A stretch of DNA of 64,000 nucleotides from Chaetorhynchus papuensis (Eukaryota; Chordata; Aves; Passeriformes; Rhipiduridae): the NCBI GenBank assembly GCA_013396525.1, contig VWYX01000388.1:644121-708120 (forward strand), read 5' to 3'. Below the pieces are notes generated by a model, which ran no database searches, was not told the origin of the DNA, and worked only from the letters and a program-made list of their open reading frames with translations. The stretch's first letter is position 1. Every line of letters begins with the position of its first letter. A program made the position numbers and the translations under genes. Of this stretch, positions 25,651 through 39,355 are shown piece after piece.

Positions 25651-27194
25651 GCTTTTAAGGACAATGTCTTGTTTTTAATTCATGGTTAGACTGTGGTATG
25701 GTTTAGTGTTTATTTTCATTTAATCTCATCCTATACTTTTTTCTCAATTTCTTTCCAAGACTCGTCTAATAGTAACAAAACATATCTTATCTCTTTAGCT
25801 CTCTCTTTCAAGGATTTTGTTTTCTTCTAATTTTACTCTCATCTGTTGTTCCCTATTAGGTCTCCCACACGTCTAACATTTAACCTCTACATTAATTTCA
25901 TCTCCTAACAAAGTGCAGTGTCACAGATAGAGTCCTCAGTGAAAAACATTGAGAAGGAAAGGAAATTACAGTGGATGGAGAGGAAGAAAAATCACTATTA
26001 TTTCCCTTAAATTTTCTGTAAAATGAAAACTTTCTTTTACACTTCAAAACTGAGCAGGACGGACAATTGAAAGAAAAAACAGTGATACTTTCTTTTACTT
26101 ATATTTACTTCTTTTTAGAAAAGCTACTGTTTTATCCTTCTTATACTTTTATACTTCTTATACAACTTTCTGGGGAGAAAAAGCTAAAAAACTAGGCAAA
26201 ACACAGAACCATAAGGTAAAAATAAACTCCCATGCTTTCATTAGAGAGAAATTCAAATCACAAATTTTAAAACTAGACATGTTATTTTTTAAAAAATTTA
26301 AGTCAGAAAGAAAAGAAAATAAAAGGTGTTCATCATGTATACCGTTTCTCTTCCAAAAGGGGCAAGGCAAAAAAAACCAAACCCAAACAAACCAAACAAA
26401 AACAGACAAGATGCTTCTTTAATTTAAACTTAAGAAAAAAAAAATAAAGTTACAAAATTTTGGTATTTCTTAAGAGCGATTCATATAGAGTTTCTGGGGG
26501 ATGGAAATAGAAAAATGAAAAAAAAACCCCAAAACAAATTACACAACCAAAAAAATCCCCCCAAATTAGTTTGTAATATAGAGCAACCACCTGCAGTCTT
26601 TTGTTATTTCACAGAGCAGCATCCAGTGAAATGGAAGTACTGAAGAATGACTGGAGATTTATCTCATACCAGCCTGACTGCTACACTGCAGGTCAAATGA
26701 AGACTACTGTGTATTATTGCCTTTAAAATAAAAATGGGGCCTGTAAATATATACTGTAATTAGGAGGCTCAGCTCTTTCTCTCCCTGCCTTGATTTCAAC
26801 AACATGCCCATGACTGCAGACACCAGTGGAATGCTCAAATCAGATGTGTCACCTGAGAGGCTCCCCTATTGCTTTCTGTGCTTGGTAATAAGGAAAGGTT
26901 AATTGTGATCCTTTGTATTTCCCAAGAGAGACCCAGGAAATGCAGAAAGGTTCAGGTGTCTGTAAACAGAGAGGTGTTTGGAAACCTGTGCCAAAGGTGG
27001 TTATTTTGCTGGCCTTGCCCCTTGTGTCCTGTAGTTCTCAGCAGCGTCCTTCTGACAACATCCCCTGAAGTATCCATAAAATTATTTCACAGGACACCCG
27101 AGTGTCACCAAGGCTAATTGACTTGTGCTGCTGCAATGATCCGTGGCTGTATACCTCCAGCCAGCCAGCATTGTTCCCAGCCAAATGTATACAC

Positions 27195-27295
27195 GCATCT
27201 GGAAGTGGAAACTGGGATTTGAATTCATAACCTTTAGCTCCCCAAATGCAAGTCTTTATGCAGAGAGTTACAAGAGCAGCTGTAGTCACACAAAA
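27195..27295 (+). mobile_element. MIR-like CORE-SINE remnant
   Basis: The sequence contains 'aactgggatttgaattcataacc', then 'agctccccaaatgcaagtc'. This resembles the part of amniote MIR elements reading 'ccgggattcgaacccag...ctccaaa'. It is a short, diverged match recognised by eye only. Confidence 0.4.
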
Positions 27296-27951
27296 TGCTA
27301 TTCATGAGGATGTTTACCCTGTTGAGGTGAAGAGCACCAGTGTGTGCTCACTTTGGCCGAAGTGACAGATTTCCCAGGGAAATGTGCTTCTGGAGAAATG
27401 CCATGATTACCTTACGGTATTTTGGGAATCTGTGCCTGGCTACTACTGGACAGCAGATACTGGAGTCAGACTAAACTGCCTCAATATCTTTTGTCTCTGT
27501 GCCTCAGTTCCTGGTCTTCTCCTTCTTCCTTTTCCCCATTCTTCCTTTCCCTCATGTTTTGTCTGACTTACACAGAAATACAGTTTACAAGTACATTAAA
27601 GCTGCTTAAATTTGAGTATGAGGTGCACTACTCACAGTACAATTACTGATATTTAGTTAATAAAGTGAACATGTTCATAATTGTTGTAATGTATCAGGCC
27701 TTAGTACAACTCATTGCTAAGCTCTGTCTCATGTAATACTCCACTCTAAGGAGATCCTTTAGGATTTAAATATGTATTTAGAAGGATTTTCAATGCTTAT
27801 ACTTTTTAATTATATAATTAGGGACGAGGAGGATGTGTTTGCAAAAACTTTCTGAAGGATTATACTAACACACTCCCTGTTGAGGCAAGATAACCTCACC
27901 TGCCACACCACCTGAATCAGGAAACTCCTGTAGTTCCAGAGGCAATGCTGG

Positions 27952-27993
27952 TTACCTTCAGTAGCTTCCTCATTACCTTCAGTAGCTTCCTCA
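27952..27993 (+). repeat. Perfect 21-bp tandem duplication
   Basis: TTACCTTCAGTAGCTTCCTCA occurs twice head-to-tail (27952-27972 and 27973-27993) without a mismatch. This suggests a recent slippage or repair event. Confidence 0.95.
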
Positions 27994-30900
27994 GAAACCA
28001 GGAGAGCTGTTTGTACAGGGCAAAAAAATATCCAAGAAGTGTTTCAAGTGTCCTTTAAAGAACTATTCAAAGCACGTGCTCTGGTTATAGCACATCTACT
28101 CTATGGTTTGGAGGAAAACAGGATTACCACAAAAGCACCTTACAGGACTTTTTGGCTGATGTCCAAGGATCCAGATCTCTGTCCCAGGAGCAAAGAAGAG
28201 GCAACCTGCTCATACATTCACTCATTTCCACTCGTTTCCACCCCTGTGCACAGCCCAGGAATTGCACTTGGAAACAAGATGTCCCCATTTGTTCACATGG
28301 AGGCACAGAGATCCCTGCTTTCAGTGACCTGCATGGCATCTGTTGTGGTGACACGACACCTGGTAAACCAAAACCCTACAGCCAGTGCAAGAGAGGTGGT
28401 GCCATTTCTTTCATACTGTCCTCAATATGGCAGTTAGGGACTTAGTGGGAAGGAAAAGGATTTAATGTGTCTTCCTAGTGTGGAATACTGCATAGCCAAA
28501 CCAGAAGACAGGTGATGACACTGTAATATGACACAGAGATGTCAGAAATGAAACATGAGTCCATATCTTACCAACAGCTAGAGCTGGGCAAGACTAGTGC
28601 TGAACAAAAGCGAGATAGAAGAAAATGAGCCAGGTAATAATCAGCATAAATATAGACCTGTCCCAAATAATCAAATACCTTAAATATGAAAAATGGATGG
28701 TATACTGATTTCTATATTTTGCAAATGCAGAATAGCTACAGTTATTTTGAAATCATTCAAAGACATGAATCAGATTCTTTCAGAGTTGTTATTCCTATTT
28801 TTAATAAAAATGCCACAGTGTGAAGTGCAGATATCTTAGTTTTGCTTTCTTATAGTATAAGTGCAGAATAGCAATCATAAAATCAAATTGTGCTTATTAG
28901 CTTTTACTGCCTTTCACATCTACATAACCCAAAGCATTTCATAGATCAGAAGGGTCAGTGGGACCAGGCACTCAGCAACTGTCAGTGTGAAGCTGCCTGT
29001 AGTGACATCAACCTGCTCAGGACAGGAAGCCAAATGATACTGAAATTTATGAAGATTGAATTTAATTACCTAAAAAGGCTTGAGAAGGGCTAGGACTGCT
29101 ACTCTTACAAAGAACCTTATGTGCCCAAAATGACACCTCTCTAACAGCACAACTCATTTCAGAGCTAGGACTGCCAGGTACTTGTTAACTCCTTTTATTT
29201 CCTGGTGCATATGTGTGTGTTAGGATGATTTACCATTCAAATAAAACCCCTTTCCAGCTTAATGAAATCCAGATTGGTTGCAGCATCAAGATGGCCAGCT
29301 CATAAAATATAACTCTAGTGCTTTTTTCTCCGAACACAGGGCAAAAAACTCTACTTGTACCTAACACCAAATACTGTACCTGGTACTGGATCAATTATGT
29401 TACTGAGGTATATTCTGAATGCAATGCCTGTCCCCATTACATGGTGGTTTTGACTCTTACCTGTCTGTTGTGCACAAATAATGGTCCTAATGCATTGTAT
29501 AGCTCTTCTATAAGCACTGAAGTGTAGTTAAATATCAGCATAAAGGACGTGGCAAACAAAGTTAGAAGTGGGAGAGGGAGAAGGGGGAAGAAATTGAAAA
29601 AAAGAAAAAAAATCAATTTCAATAATAGCTTGACAATTACAATTAAGTAATCCAAAGCTCAAGCTGAGCATTTTTGTTACACACCACATGAATGATGTTT
29701 GTACTTTGGTACCTTTAAAATATTTAAGCAGAGAAGAAATGAAATGAACTGCAACCAGTTAAGGTCATCCATTTAGGACAAAATTGATAAAATATTAAAA
29801 TGAAAGAAATAAATTTTCAAACAGATATACTGAGGCTTCATAGAGATGCATTATTCAAAGCAGAGGAACATGTGTGACCTCTAGGCTATTACATAATGGA
29901 GAAAGGATATGACAGTTCAAATGTGCAGGAACAGCAGAGGCAGAGAGGGAAGATGGATTAACCATTCCATAAGGCAGTGCCAGGCTTTCAGGGTACTTTA
30001 GCTGGACCTCTGTATTAAAGCATTGCACTCCCAGAGCCAGTTCTTGGACCCTGCTATTGTATTGGCCTTAAAAACCTGTGGAAAGATGGTAGATTTTCAC
30101 TGAAGATTGATTTTGTGTTTAGCTGAGCTTGTTGGTTCCCAGATGCTGCCATTTACAGCAGGGGTGGTCCCAGGCTGCTGAGTTTCAGTGCCTCAACTTC
30201 TTCAAAATCCTCCCTCTGTCCTTACACATCTTTCCATAGAACAGCCTGGAGCCAGGACAGCGCAGGCTGGCCAAGGTGTAATCATCACACTTCTCCCTTG
30301 CTGTGGTCAGCTTTGTGGCTCACAGCCAGCCTTCCCCCTGGCCATCTCTGCCCTAACAGGCCTTGAAGATGCCCAGTTTATGCTTTGGACATATTCAAGG
30401 GAAGTAGTCAACCACTAGCAATAAATTATTCCATTTTAATTTAAGGCCAGAGTCAGTATTTATTACACAGGGTTTATTATAAAATGGGGTTTTGCAAAGG
30501 TCTCATCTCTTTTATATCTGAGGTTTTGGGGATAAATCTCCCTAAAATGAAGAAGTAGCTGCCTAAAATGAGAAGTATCTTTAAATCCCAGAAAAACCTG
30601 CCTAACAGCAAGGTCTTTGCTCCTTTGAAAAATTAATTTCCACCTAGCACAGGGCTCTTGCCTTCAAGCTCAGTGTTTTGAGGCAACTTCATTGCTCTTC
30701 TATTGGCAAAGCGTGTTCAGTATTCATACAGCCAGAAATGCTGTGCCTAACGTAAGGTTTGGATTTTTTTTTTAGGTGCCAGGCATCACAAAGTTAGGGC
30801 ACATAATGCTGAAGCTTTTTTTTTTGTATGCATATTAGCCTCCCTAGAGGACATACAAAAGCACCTAAAACATTAGGAAAATTAGTGTCACTGCCAGTCA

Positions 30901-31604
30901 TTTGCAATCTTGAGTCTTCCAAATGTTTTTGATCCTCTTCCCATTTTTACTCAGTTGCAATCACTCCATGTAAAAAAAAAAATCTTTGCATTTGCAGAGT
31001 AAGCATTTATTTCTAGCTCTCAAAGCTCCTTCCAAAACTAAGTATAAACATTATTAGCTGGATTTTATAGCTGTCCTACGTGGAGAGAGAGGGACCGCTT
31101 ACAAATGAGCTTCTACGAAGGATGTAGGCCTAACCTATGATACTTCTTCTCTGCTCCTTGCACTTCAGGCTCTTATTCTGACAAAGTATTCCCTCAAATA
31201 AAGCAAAAGGTTCAGATCCCATTTTAGTTATCCACATATTTTACCCCAGAATTTGAAAATATGACCATGTTCCTTGGGCTTAGAATTGTCAAAAGTGACA
31301 TAGAATAGGACCCTTTGAGTCAAAGTTAATTTTTTGTCGACATACCTCAGACTGACCATATTGATCAAATCAAAGGTCCAGGCCACCAGGTACCATTCCT
31401 CCAGCAGAAGCCAACAGCAAATGCCTAAGGAATAAGAAGTGGCAAACATGCAGTGACACATCCTCAATACAGTCCTATAGTTTCTAGTGATCTAAGATTC
31501 AGGGATTATTTTTTATAAGTATTTTTTAAAGAGTTACTAGCTGCATATTTGAAAGTCCCTGATAGGTGTTACTCTCATTAAGTTGTCTGATTACATTTTC
31601 AATA

Positions 31605-31745
31605 GGTACAAAAAAGCGAGATTCATAAAACCTTGTAGAAATGAGTACCACAGTTAATTACAGGTTGTGTGAAAAAATCCCTTCTCATGATCTTTCTGGA
31701 TTTCAGCTGGTATTCCTCTTCCTGCTAAATCCAGCAGAAAAAAAA
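31605..31745 (-). mobile_element. Ancient CR1/L3-like LINE fragment, antisense (short)
   Basis: The plus strand reads 'gagtaccacagttaattacagg' and then 'ttgtgtgaaaaaatcccttctc'. This matches the complement of the segment in old amniote CR1-type elements that reads 'gagttccacag...ttgtgtgaagaaatac'. The fragment is short and diverged, but both blocks occur in the right order and spacing. Confidence 0.5.
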
Positions 31746-32059
31746 TCCATTGATAATGGTGTGTGGGAGACTGGTCTCAGAATTACCTAGAATAAAGCCA
31801 AGAAATATGTTTTAATGGAGCCAATCTGTCTTCCTCAAAAATCTGGTAAAAGGGATTTATATGGCAAGACTGAAGAAGCAGGGAACTACCCTTTTTAGAT
31901 AATAGAGGAGCAAAACTAAACCTGAAAACTTGGGAAATTCACATCAACTTTATTGAAATTTTCTGAAACGTTCTGCTGTGCCTTCAGTGCAGACAGGAAT
32001 TTTGCAGCCAACATAATTTTTAAAACTGAGATAAGTATGTGTGTGGGGGGAGGGAATAA

Positions 32060-32290
32060 TAGAGCTTTCTATTAATGGAAAGCAGTCCGGCTGCAGCCTG
32101 AACTGTGGTGTCTTCCCTCCCCCTAATCATGGCATTAATTACTTCATAGGTCAAATTATGTTTCAGTTTGAAAGAGTTTGGCCGTCTACGTGAATCAGGG
32201 CATGCATATTTAGATCTACTGTATCCTCCAGCATGGGCTTTTATTCTTGTTTGATGCATGCAGGCTACTAATTTAGATTTTCATTGAAGA
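32060..32290. promoter_or_regulatory. Candidate conserved non-coding element
   Basis: This moderately GC-balanced, non-repetitive stretch contains a GGCATTAATTACTTC homeodomain-like core, GTTTGATGCATGCAGG with tandem GCATG-type motifs, and CATGCATATTTAGATCTAC (octamer- and MEF2-like AT core). It has no simple repeat or transposon signature. Only conservation data could confirm it. Confidence 0.2.
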
Positions 32291-35200
32291 TGGCTATTTT
32301 TTCCTCTCCTGCACAATGGCAGTCCAGTTCCAAAATATATGGAACAAGCCCACATTATGTGAATCTGAGGGCAAGTATACTTCCTCCTTTGACCATATGG
32401 ACAGGATTTTTCTTTAAAATAAAAAGGCCAAAAAGTGACTGGAACAATGCCCAAAGGGGAGAATAGAGGCAGACATTTAAAGGTGAGCTCACTAGATTTA
32501 TAATAGCAGGGGACACTATCATCCTTTCCAGCCAGCTACCCAGTTAGCAGCAATGCTTCTATCACAACAAGGGCCCAGGAGATCCTTCTTTAGAAAATAA
32601 TAGCTACAGTTATTAATATATGGGGGAAGCTGTAGCAATCCACTTCAGATATTGATAACAAATTACATTGTTCAGATAAGAGATTACACACTCCAGGCAG
32701 GCAAACAGAAAAGCAGGTTTTTTGTGTGTATCAGTGTTATTTAGAAGAGCTGCTTGGAAAAGTTTTAACGAATTAGAATGCTTCTGGCCAGAAAGAATAT
32801 CCAAGAGCTTGGAACAAAAATCCTGCTCGTCATTTAAGCATTTTAAGAGCCTGGATGAGACAGTAGCTCAGGGCTCACAGGGAAGGTGCTGCTTCTTATG
32901 ATAACCTGATCCCACTATTTGTGGGAACGACTTATGAAATTACTTTGAATGCATCAGACAACACCGAGAAAACATCAAAGTATTGTAGCACATAGCAGGA
33001 CTTCTTCAGTCAATGAAAGCCCTTTCACAGTAGCATTAGAATCATCTTTAAGAGGGCCAGTAGTGACCCAGAAAGCCACCCACTAAGAACCAAGACAAGC
33101 AGTCTTGGTCTCAGAATTTTTTAGAGGATTAGCTTGCTCCCATGTGCAAAGTGATGTAGCAATTTTGTTGTCCAAAACTTAAAATAAGAAACACAATGGG
33201 GTAGCAGGAAATAAGCCTGAAAATGCTAGGATTGTTAACTCTAAACGCATAAAAAAAAATACTAAGAGCTTGTTTCAAGAATTACTGTACTTCAGAGCCC
33301 AGCGATATTTCAGTCATCTGGCTGGTCTGCTGGTGTCGAGATAAATGGATTCAATGTTTTTACATTTTTCTCAGCCACAAAGATTAGACATTTGTTTGTA
33401 TTATCATAGCAAATATGCTCACATTACCACAGCTATGGGAGCTGAGAGCTGTAGAAGCCCTTAAAAATGGTGACCTTGGGGATAAGGTTATGAGTGTTGC
33501 CATGAGTGAGCTCCAAAGACATTTCTGAACTCTGTTCAAGATCCCTCTCTTCCGATTTCTGAGGATACAGAATTCCCACTGAAGCCTATAGAAGTTAAAA
33601 TCCCTTTTACTTGAGGTGTTCAGTGCTTTGTAGGATCAGAGCATAAGCAAGGCTTACAAATGAATACAATCAGAGATTGGGGAAAAAAAAACTGTACGTT
33701 TTTAACTGTATTGCAGTCTTCAACACCATGTTTTAAAAAAAAGTCAGTCTATAAGAGGATAAGCATAATACAGCAAGTTTGAAAAATTCCCTGACTCCCT
33801 GGCACCACAGATTCAAGTCTTGAGGTCACTGAACCCTTCACCTTTCTCAGATAGATAAGATGACTACTGCAATATTTAATACAAGATAAGCCACACAAGC
33901 ATTTGACTGGATTTGACCTCTCAGACAGCTTACAAACCCAAGAGCTTGTGTAACCTGAACCTCTGCAAGGAAATGGATATTTGTACATTCTCCTGTAGCT
34001 CCAAGAACTGGAGACTTTGGAAACATCAAATATCATAAGACATGCTGAAGGTGTTGGCTAGAAATACTGAAGACACTTCTTTAGCTGTACCCTCAAGTAT
34101 CAATGGCCAAAGCTGCCACTCACCCAGGCGTGAAGAGCAGGCTGAGCTCTAGGAGTCTGTACATCTGCAAAGCTCCTTTTCAGAAGCAGCTGCACCTCAG
34201 AGACAAACAGTAGGCACATAAGAACACCAGACAGATCTACCAGGTCAGATCCTGCTCCCAAGTGACAACAGGCTGCTTAGAGACAGCTCGTTGCATGGGA
34301 AGCCTGGATGGGTTCTCTGTTGCCCCATGCATATCACTGTATTTCCATGTAACTTGGTGGTGTGGTGGCAAACACCCTGCATGGTCAGATATACAAACAT
34401 AAAGTTATGTCCTTCCAATCAGAGAGGAAACCCAGACAGCCAAGAACGTCCACCTCACATGATTTTGCTGTCCCAAGCATTGTCCTGGTGGTGTAAGCTC
34501 TGGTCCACTGGAGAAGTAGTACAGGACAAGACAGAAGGGTGCAGGTGGGCAGCATGGGCAGCCACAGGCCTGGCCACACTCCACTGATGCTCCCAGTCTC
34601 CCTTCACCAGCTGGCCAGGAGTCCTTAAATTCTTCACCCAGCTCCTGTACAAGTATTTCTGCTCACGTGAAGCACATATACAGTTTCAGAGCACCTTAAA
34701 CCTGTCTTCCCATGTGACAAGGTTTCTCTCAGTGGCTACTGTCACAAAAGAAAGCTGAGCCTGAGGAGAGGTACCCAGAGCTTTCCTGCCTGCTTAGCTC
34801 AGGTTTCTCATGTACCAGCAGATGCTGTCATTCATATTGCTGTGGCATCCAAATCTGCTCTGAGAAAAGTTATCTGTTGGTAAGGGCACACATGGCTTGT
34901 CTACAGCTGAGGCTCTGGTAGTGCCACATGCGGACTAACAATAGCGGGAAATTCTGAAATGCAGACAACCTCAGACAGACACAAAAATAATCCACCAAAT
35001 GTCAACAAACTTATGCAAAGCATTCCTGTTTCAGAAGCAGTAATTCCTTATGAAAGAATTTCCATTTTATACTTCCTACTTCAGGGTGCACTTCAAATGC
35101 CTCTGAAAGTCCAGGACAAAAATTCTTATCTTAATCCAAATGTCCACTTAATAGCAACGGAATTTTGAAATTGCCTCTAAAATGTCAGAGACTTTGGGAC

Positions 35201-36544
35201 TTTTTTTCCCTTCTCTTGTGGCATCAGCAGAAATGGAGATGACACAAATTCAAACTGCATAGGTGGAACTAACATTCCCCTCCTAGCTGAGTTTTAAACA
35301 GAGGTATGTCTCTTGTTTCGCATGACTTATGAAGGCTTCTGGGGAAGTCAGGACCACTTCAAACCTCTTTGACTAAGAAGAAATAAACTAAACCAAACCA
35401 CTGCAAAAACAAATTTAGGAAAAAGTATTAAATGTAAATTAACGAAGAATTTTGGTATGTTCTTAATGCTGTGCTTATTTGGTAAAAAGAAAAAATAATT
35501 AGAAAATAATAATTTTTAAAATCTATTATTTCCACTGTAATTTCATTTGTCTGAACAAATAAATTAATTTCACATTACCCAATTCTACATTTAAAAGATC
35601 TGGAATCAAACTAATCTATTGCTTTTGTAATATTAAACTTGATGCCAGCCAGCACGTCCCAAATCTGAAAACACTTGCCTTAAGTTATGCAAATAGTCAC
35701 AATTACTTCAGTAGGTCCACTGTCATACTTAAATATGTGCGTTTGCAGGTTCAGGGGCCTGGTGAGTCTTCACCAGCTCTGTGCCTGTGCATCCTGCAGG
35801 CATCTATTGGCTGCAAAATGCTCCTGCAGAGGAAAGAGATGAAATCCACAGGCTGGGCGACTGCTTGCAAGATGGGTAAATACAATCAACCTGCCAGAGG
35901 TACTTCCTTTGTGTCAGATTGTTGCAGTCAGGAAGACTTGACAACCTGTGCCTTCAAAGGCAACAGTTCGAGGTGGCTGAGATCAGTTTCCTCAATCTGA
36001 CATAAACAGGTATTAGGGATTATTTCCCTGACAGAGACAAGGAGCTGACCTAGATTCAGATGCAAAGGTTTTACATGTGTAAATGTTACATGCATTACTA
36101 AAGTTACAGGATGCTTTTAAAATCAAAATTAATATTGCACGGTAATGGTTTTAAATATGTGTGTAATGAACAATAGGTTGCCCATAAGATCTGAGATCTG
36201 CTGACCCTGATGGCAATGACAGCAAACTGCTGCTGATATAGTCCAGGCTGACAAAGGGACAAATATGACATTGCTAGGAGCAAGTCACCTGCTCACTTTC
36301 TTCTTGTTACCTGTAAGTCAGCACTAACTGGGTGTTACTGCCTACTATGCAAATGCTGTGCTTTTAATAGAAACACATCACCAAATACATACATTTCACT
36401 TATATAATACACACACACACATACTTACATGAAAAAAATATTCTAAATGAGGATTCCTTGGCCTTCTAGAATTTGCAGAGACCTCTCATTGCCTTCTTCC
36501 AAAATGCACAGCTCTGAGTTAATTGGTTTCATTAATTTTACCCA

Positions 36545-36762
36545 CACAAAGCTTTTTGTTCACCTCTGCTTGGGTGATTTTTGAACTGAGCTTCTAGGTA
36601 AGCTCTGTTCCAGCCATGGATAAGCCAGTTCCAGTTAAATGCCACCCTTTCCATGCTGTCGTATGGATTACTCACCACGTGGATTTGGTAGATGAAGTCC
36701 AGTACGATGACACAGTTCCTATGACAGCAGAAGACAAGGCAATATTGAGTTAATTTCTACTG
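36545..36762 (-). other. Exon-like open frame on both strands, unknown identity
   Basis: The minus strand is open for 72 codons, from a stop near 36762 to a stop near 36545. It has an acceptor-like CATAG before GAACTGTG and an excellent donor-like GTGAGT 43 nt later (complement of 36667-36672). The same DNA is open on the plus strand for 45 codons from an ATG at 36617 (MDKPVPVK...) to a TAA at 36752-36754. Both readings look protein-like, and I recognise neither. A 43-nt exon between the two splice-like sites would also be possible. Confidence 0.2.
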
Positions 36763-37809
36763 CACTCTGCTCTTGGGAGTGGTGAACTCCTGTTTGAGCT
36801 GATGGTGGGACAGACTCCAGCTCTTCTCCTGCGAACATATTTCAAATGGCAAGAGACAATGTTTCCAACCCTTTGTTGCAATGGGCTTCTTACACCAAAC
36901 TTCTATTCTGAAATCTTTCCTGTTACCTCAGTGACTTCTTTTAATGTGGTGGGACTTTATATTGCATGGTGTCCTATATTATTTTAACCTTTTTCTCCTT
37001 TTGACCAAGCTGGTTATGGTAATGTTAACAAGGTGATGACACCCCAGAGCTGTGCCCTCTTTTGCCTAAACTGCTTCATTTGCATGCAACAAATGGTGTA
37101 TATTAAAAGTAAAGAAGAAATCCACTTTTAAATATTGCCTTAGGATGCTCACCAAAAATAATGTTTCCTTCAAAAGATGGGACGATAATGATTTTAATAT
37201 AATGGCAAGATCTGAGGAAGTTAGTGATCATTTGATTTTACAGTGGCCAGTAGTAACTGAATTTTTAAATGTAGACATGCTACATTTTAATGTAGACATT
37301 AAATAGACATGTTCTCTGTCCTAAGGTCATAAAACAGAAAAGGGAAAGATAACTATGAAGGAGATTTTTAAATTTCAGAGTGACATTTAGGTGAGTAGCT
37401 TTTGTAAATGTTGAGTATTTTTGTACCTCTGGAAATTGTGCCTTTCATAAACTGTGATTCTTTTCAGATATTTTAATAATGGTGTGAATTAATTTTATTT
37501 GGGGTTTTCTTATTGAAAAATTATCACGTTTAGTTCTGATATACTTAATAATATGCTCTGGGGAGGAAAATTAAGTAGGTGAGAGTAGGTGCAAACAGGG
37601 TCAAGCAGCATGAAAATTCTTTTCAACAAGAGCATTCCAGTGGAACAAGAGGCAGGAGCACAGGAAAGACAACCTGATGAAACTTGGCCCGTGTTTTCTC
37701 TCTCGATAAGCAGAGTTCAAACACAATGGGAATCAAATGGAAGCTTCAAAATATTTACACATATCCAGACAGAGCAGGAAAGTTCACATCCATAATGAAT
37801 GGTCATTAG

Positions 37810-37826
37810 AAAAAAAAAAAAAAAAA
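37810..37826 (+). repeat. Poly(A) tract (A17)
   Basis: Seventeen A residues in a row with no recognised element body upstream. Confidence 0.9.
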
Positions 37827-38234
37827 TCAAAGCAAAATGAAAGGAGATTTTTAGACAAAGCTGAATTTAAACCAGGGCTGACTATGGCTGCTTTTCACGG
37901 CTGAGTCCAAAATTTGGCTCAGCTCTAGTTAAACCATAATCTGACAGCCTCCTTTCACTACAATTCTCTGCTGAATCATTTAGTTTGTGGAAGAAACATG
38001 GTTCTGGCACCATAACTTAAATTATGATAACTATGGGATCACTCTTATGATGTTCAAGGGTAATATCAGGTTCATTTACTAATCTCCATAGTTTGCCCAG
38101 GATAATTTTTGTCCAGGAAACCCAAAAGCTACAAAGCTTAGCAGCCTGTAAGACTTACAGTAGTAGTAGACCATTAGTTACCTTCCCAAACAACCCTTGC
38201 AGGGTGTGCAACCTTCTTAAATTCCCTGTTTTCT

Positions 38235-38305
38235 TTTTCATTTTACAAATGGAGAAACTGAGAGGGGTTTTGCCATAGACAATATTATAAAGTGTTCAAA
38301 CTTGT
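38235..38305 (+). mobile_element. MIR-like CORE-SINE remnant
   Basis: The sequence 'cattttacaaatggagaaactgag' is followed by a 'gaggggttttgcc' segment. It closely resembles the MIR core 'attttacagatgaggaaactgagg...gaggttaagt..cttgcc'. The remnant is short with no clear ends. Confidence 0.5.
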
Positions 38306-39355
38306 GAGTGACATAAATAAGTGGTTCCCAAACAGAGGTGCACATACAAGAAGCAGTATAGAAATAACTTCTGGGTGGTGGATGATGTAAAGTTGCCACT
38401 GCCAGTGAATGGACTTTTTAAGATGATGCTCTCCAAAGTGAGGTACACATAAGACAGACCACTGGGATGAAGGAATAAATTCTTTATGTGTGTGCCATTG
38501 ATAAATAAATTATTAAAAATCATTTAATCTATTTCATTTTCAACTCATCCTTTTTTAAAAAATTTCTATTTTGTGCCTGTTTTATAATATATAGAATTTA
38601 TTAGTACAGCAGCACATGTATATAATTCATAAATAAATAACTGATTGTACAAAGAGTGGGGGTGTATTTTCCTGCTGATAGGAGTATATGACCCAAAAAG
38701 TTTGGAGACCAGCATTTAAGGATCAGCCCCTGACTGACCAAAGTGGGACTCCCATTATATGACAATTCTGCTCAAAAAGGTTGACAAATATCTCTTGGGA
38801 CTTCTTGCAAAGATCAGTGAAACAAACAGAAGTCTTTTGTAAAAACTTCAAGTGGATTTTGATCAGGCCTGTAAGAATTACAGCGGCAGAGGTAAGAGGA
38901 GGTATCTGTCACTCCCGAATCCTGCTCCTACAGTGCTGCTGGCATTGTTCTCCACAAAGTATTGTATAGATGCAGGAGAAAGAAAAAGTGCTTATGTGTA
39001 ATTCTGCATAGCAAAGGAGTAGTTTTATGGTGAATAAAGTACTGATATGGGGCAAGAGAAACACTTCTTGGATCAGAGTAAAGGTTACCGTTAGCAAAAC
39101 AAATTTAGCTGTCAGTTCTGTATTTTTTCTAGCGTTACACAACATAATCATAACACACAGAACACTTGACACTGCTGTTATAAAATAACTGAATGCACAG
39201 TTTTGACAAACAATTGCATTCTATCATCCTAATAAAGGCAGCCATCTTGTTCCTTAGCCCATGACCTGTCCACTCAGGGCACAGCATTGCTGCTAACAGG
39301 AGGTGCTTTGTGGTGTGAGCCCTCTCCTGCCATGGACTTCCTTTGTTATTGGCGG

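Larger units (their letters stand above)
25651..36544. other. Intergenic DNA, no gene seen
   Basis: Mostly AT-rich single-copy DNA with the short repeats, LINE and SINE remnants and candidate element listed separately. The 132-codon plus-strand frame at 28039-28437 overlaps frames on both strands and shows no domain. Nothing else is recognised. Confidence 0.55.

Noticed and set aside
28039..28437. 132-codon plus-strand frame as a gene
   Set aside because: No domain, overlapping frames on both strands, and no splice or promoter support.
34216..34262. Possible CR1/L3 3' motif ('gcacataagaacaccag...')
   Set aside because: The resemblance is about 40 bp with several mismatches and no supporting flank, too little to call an element.
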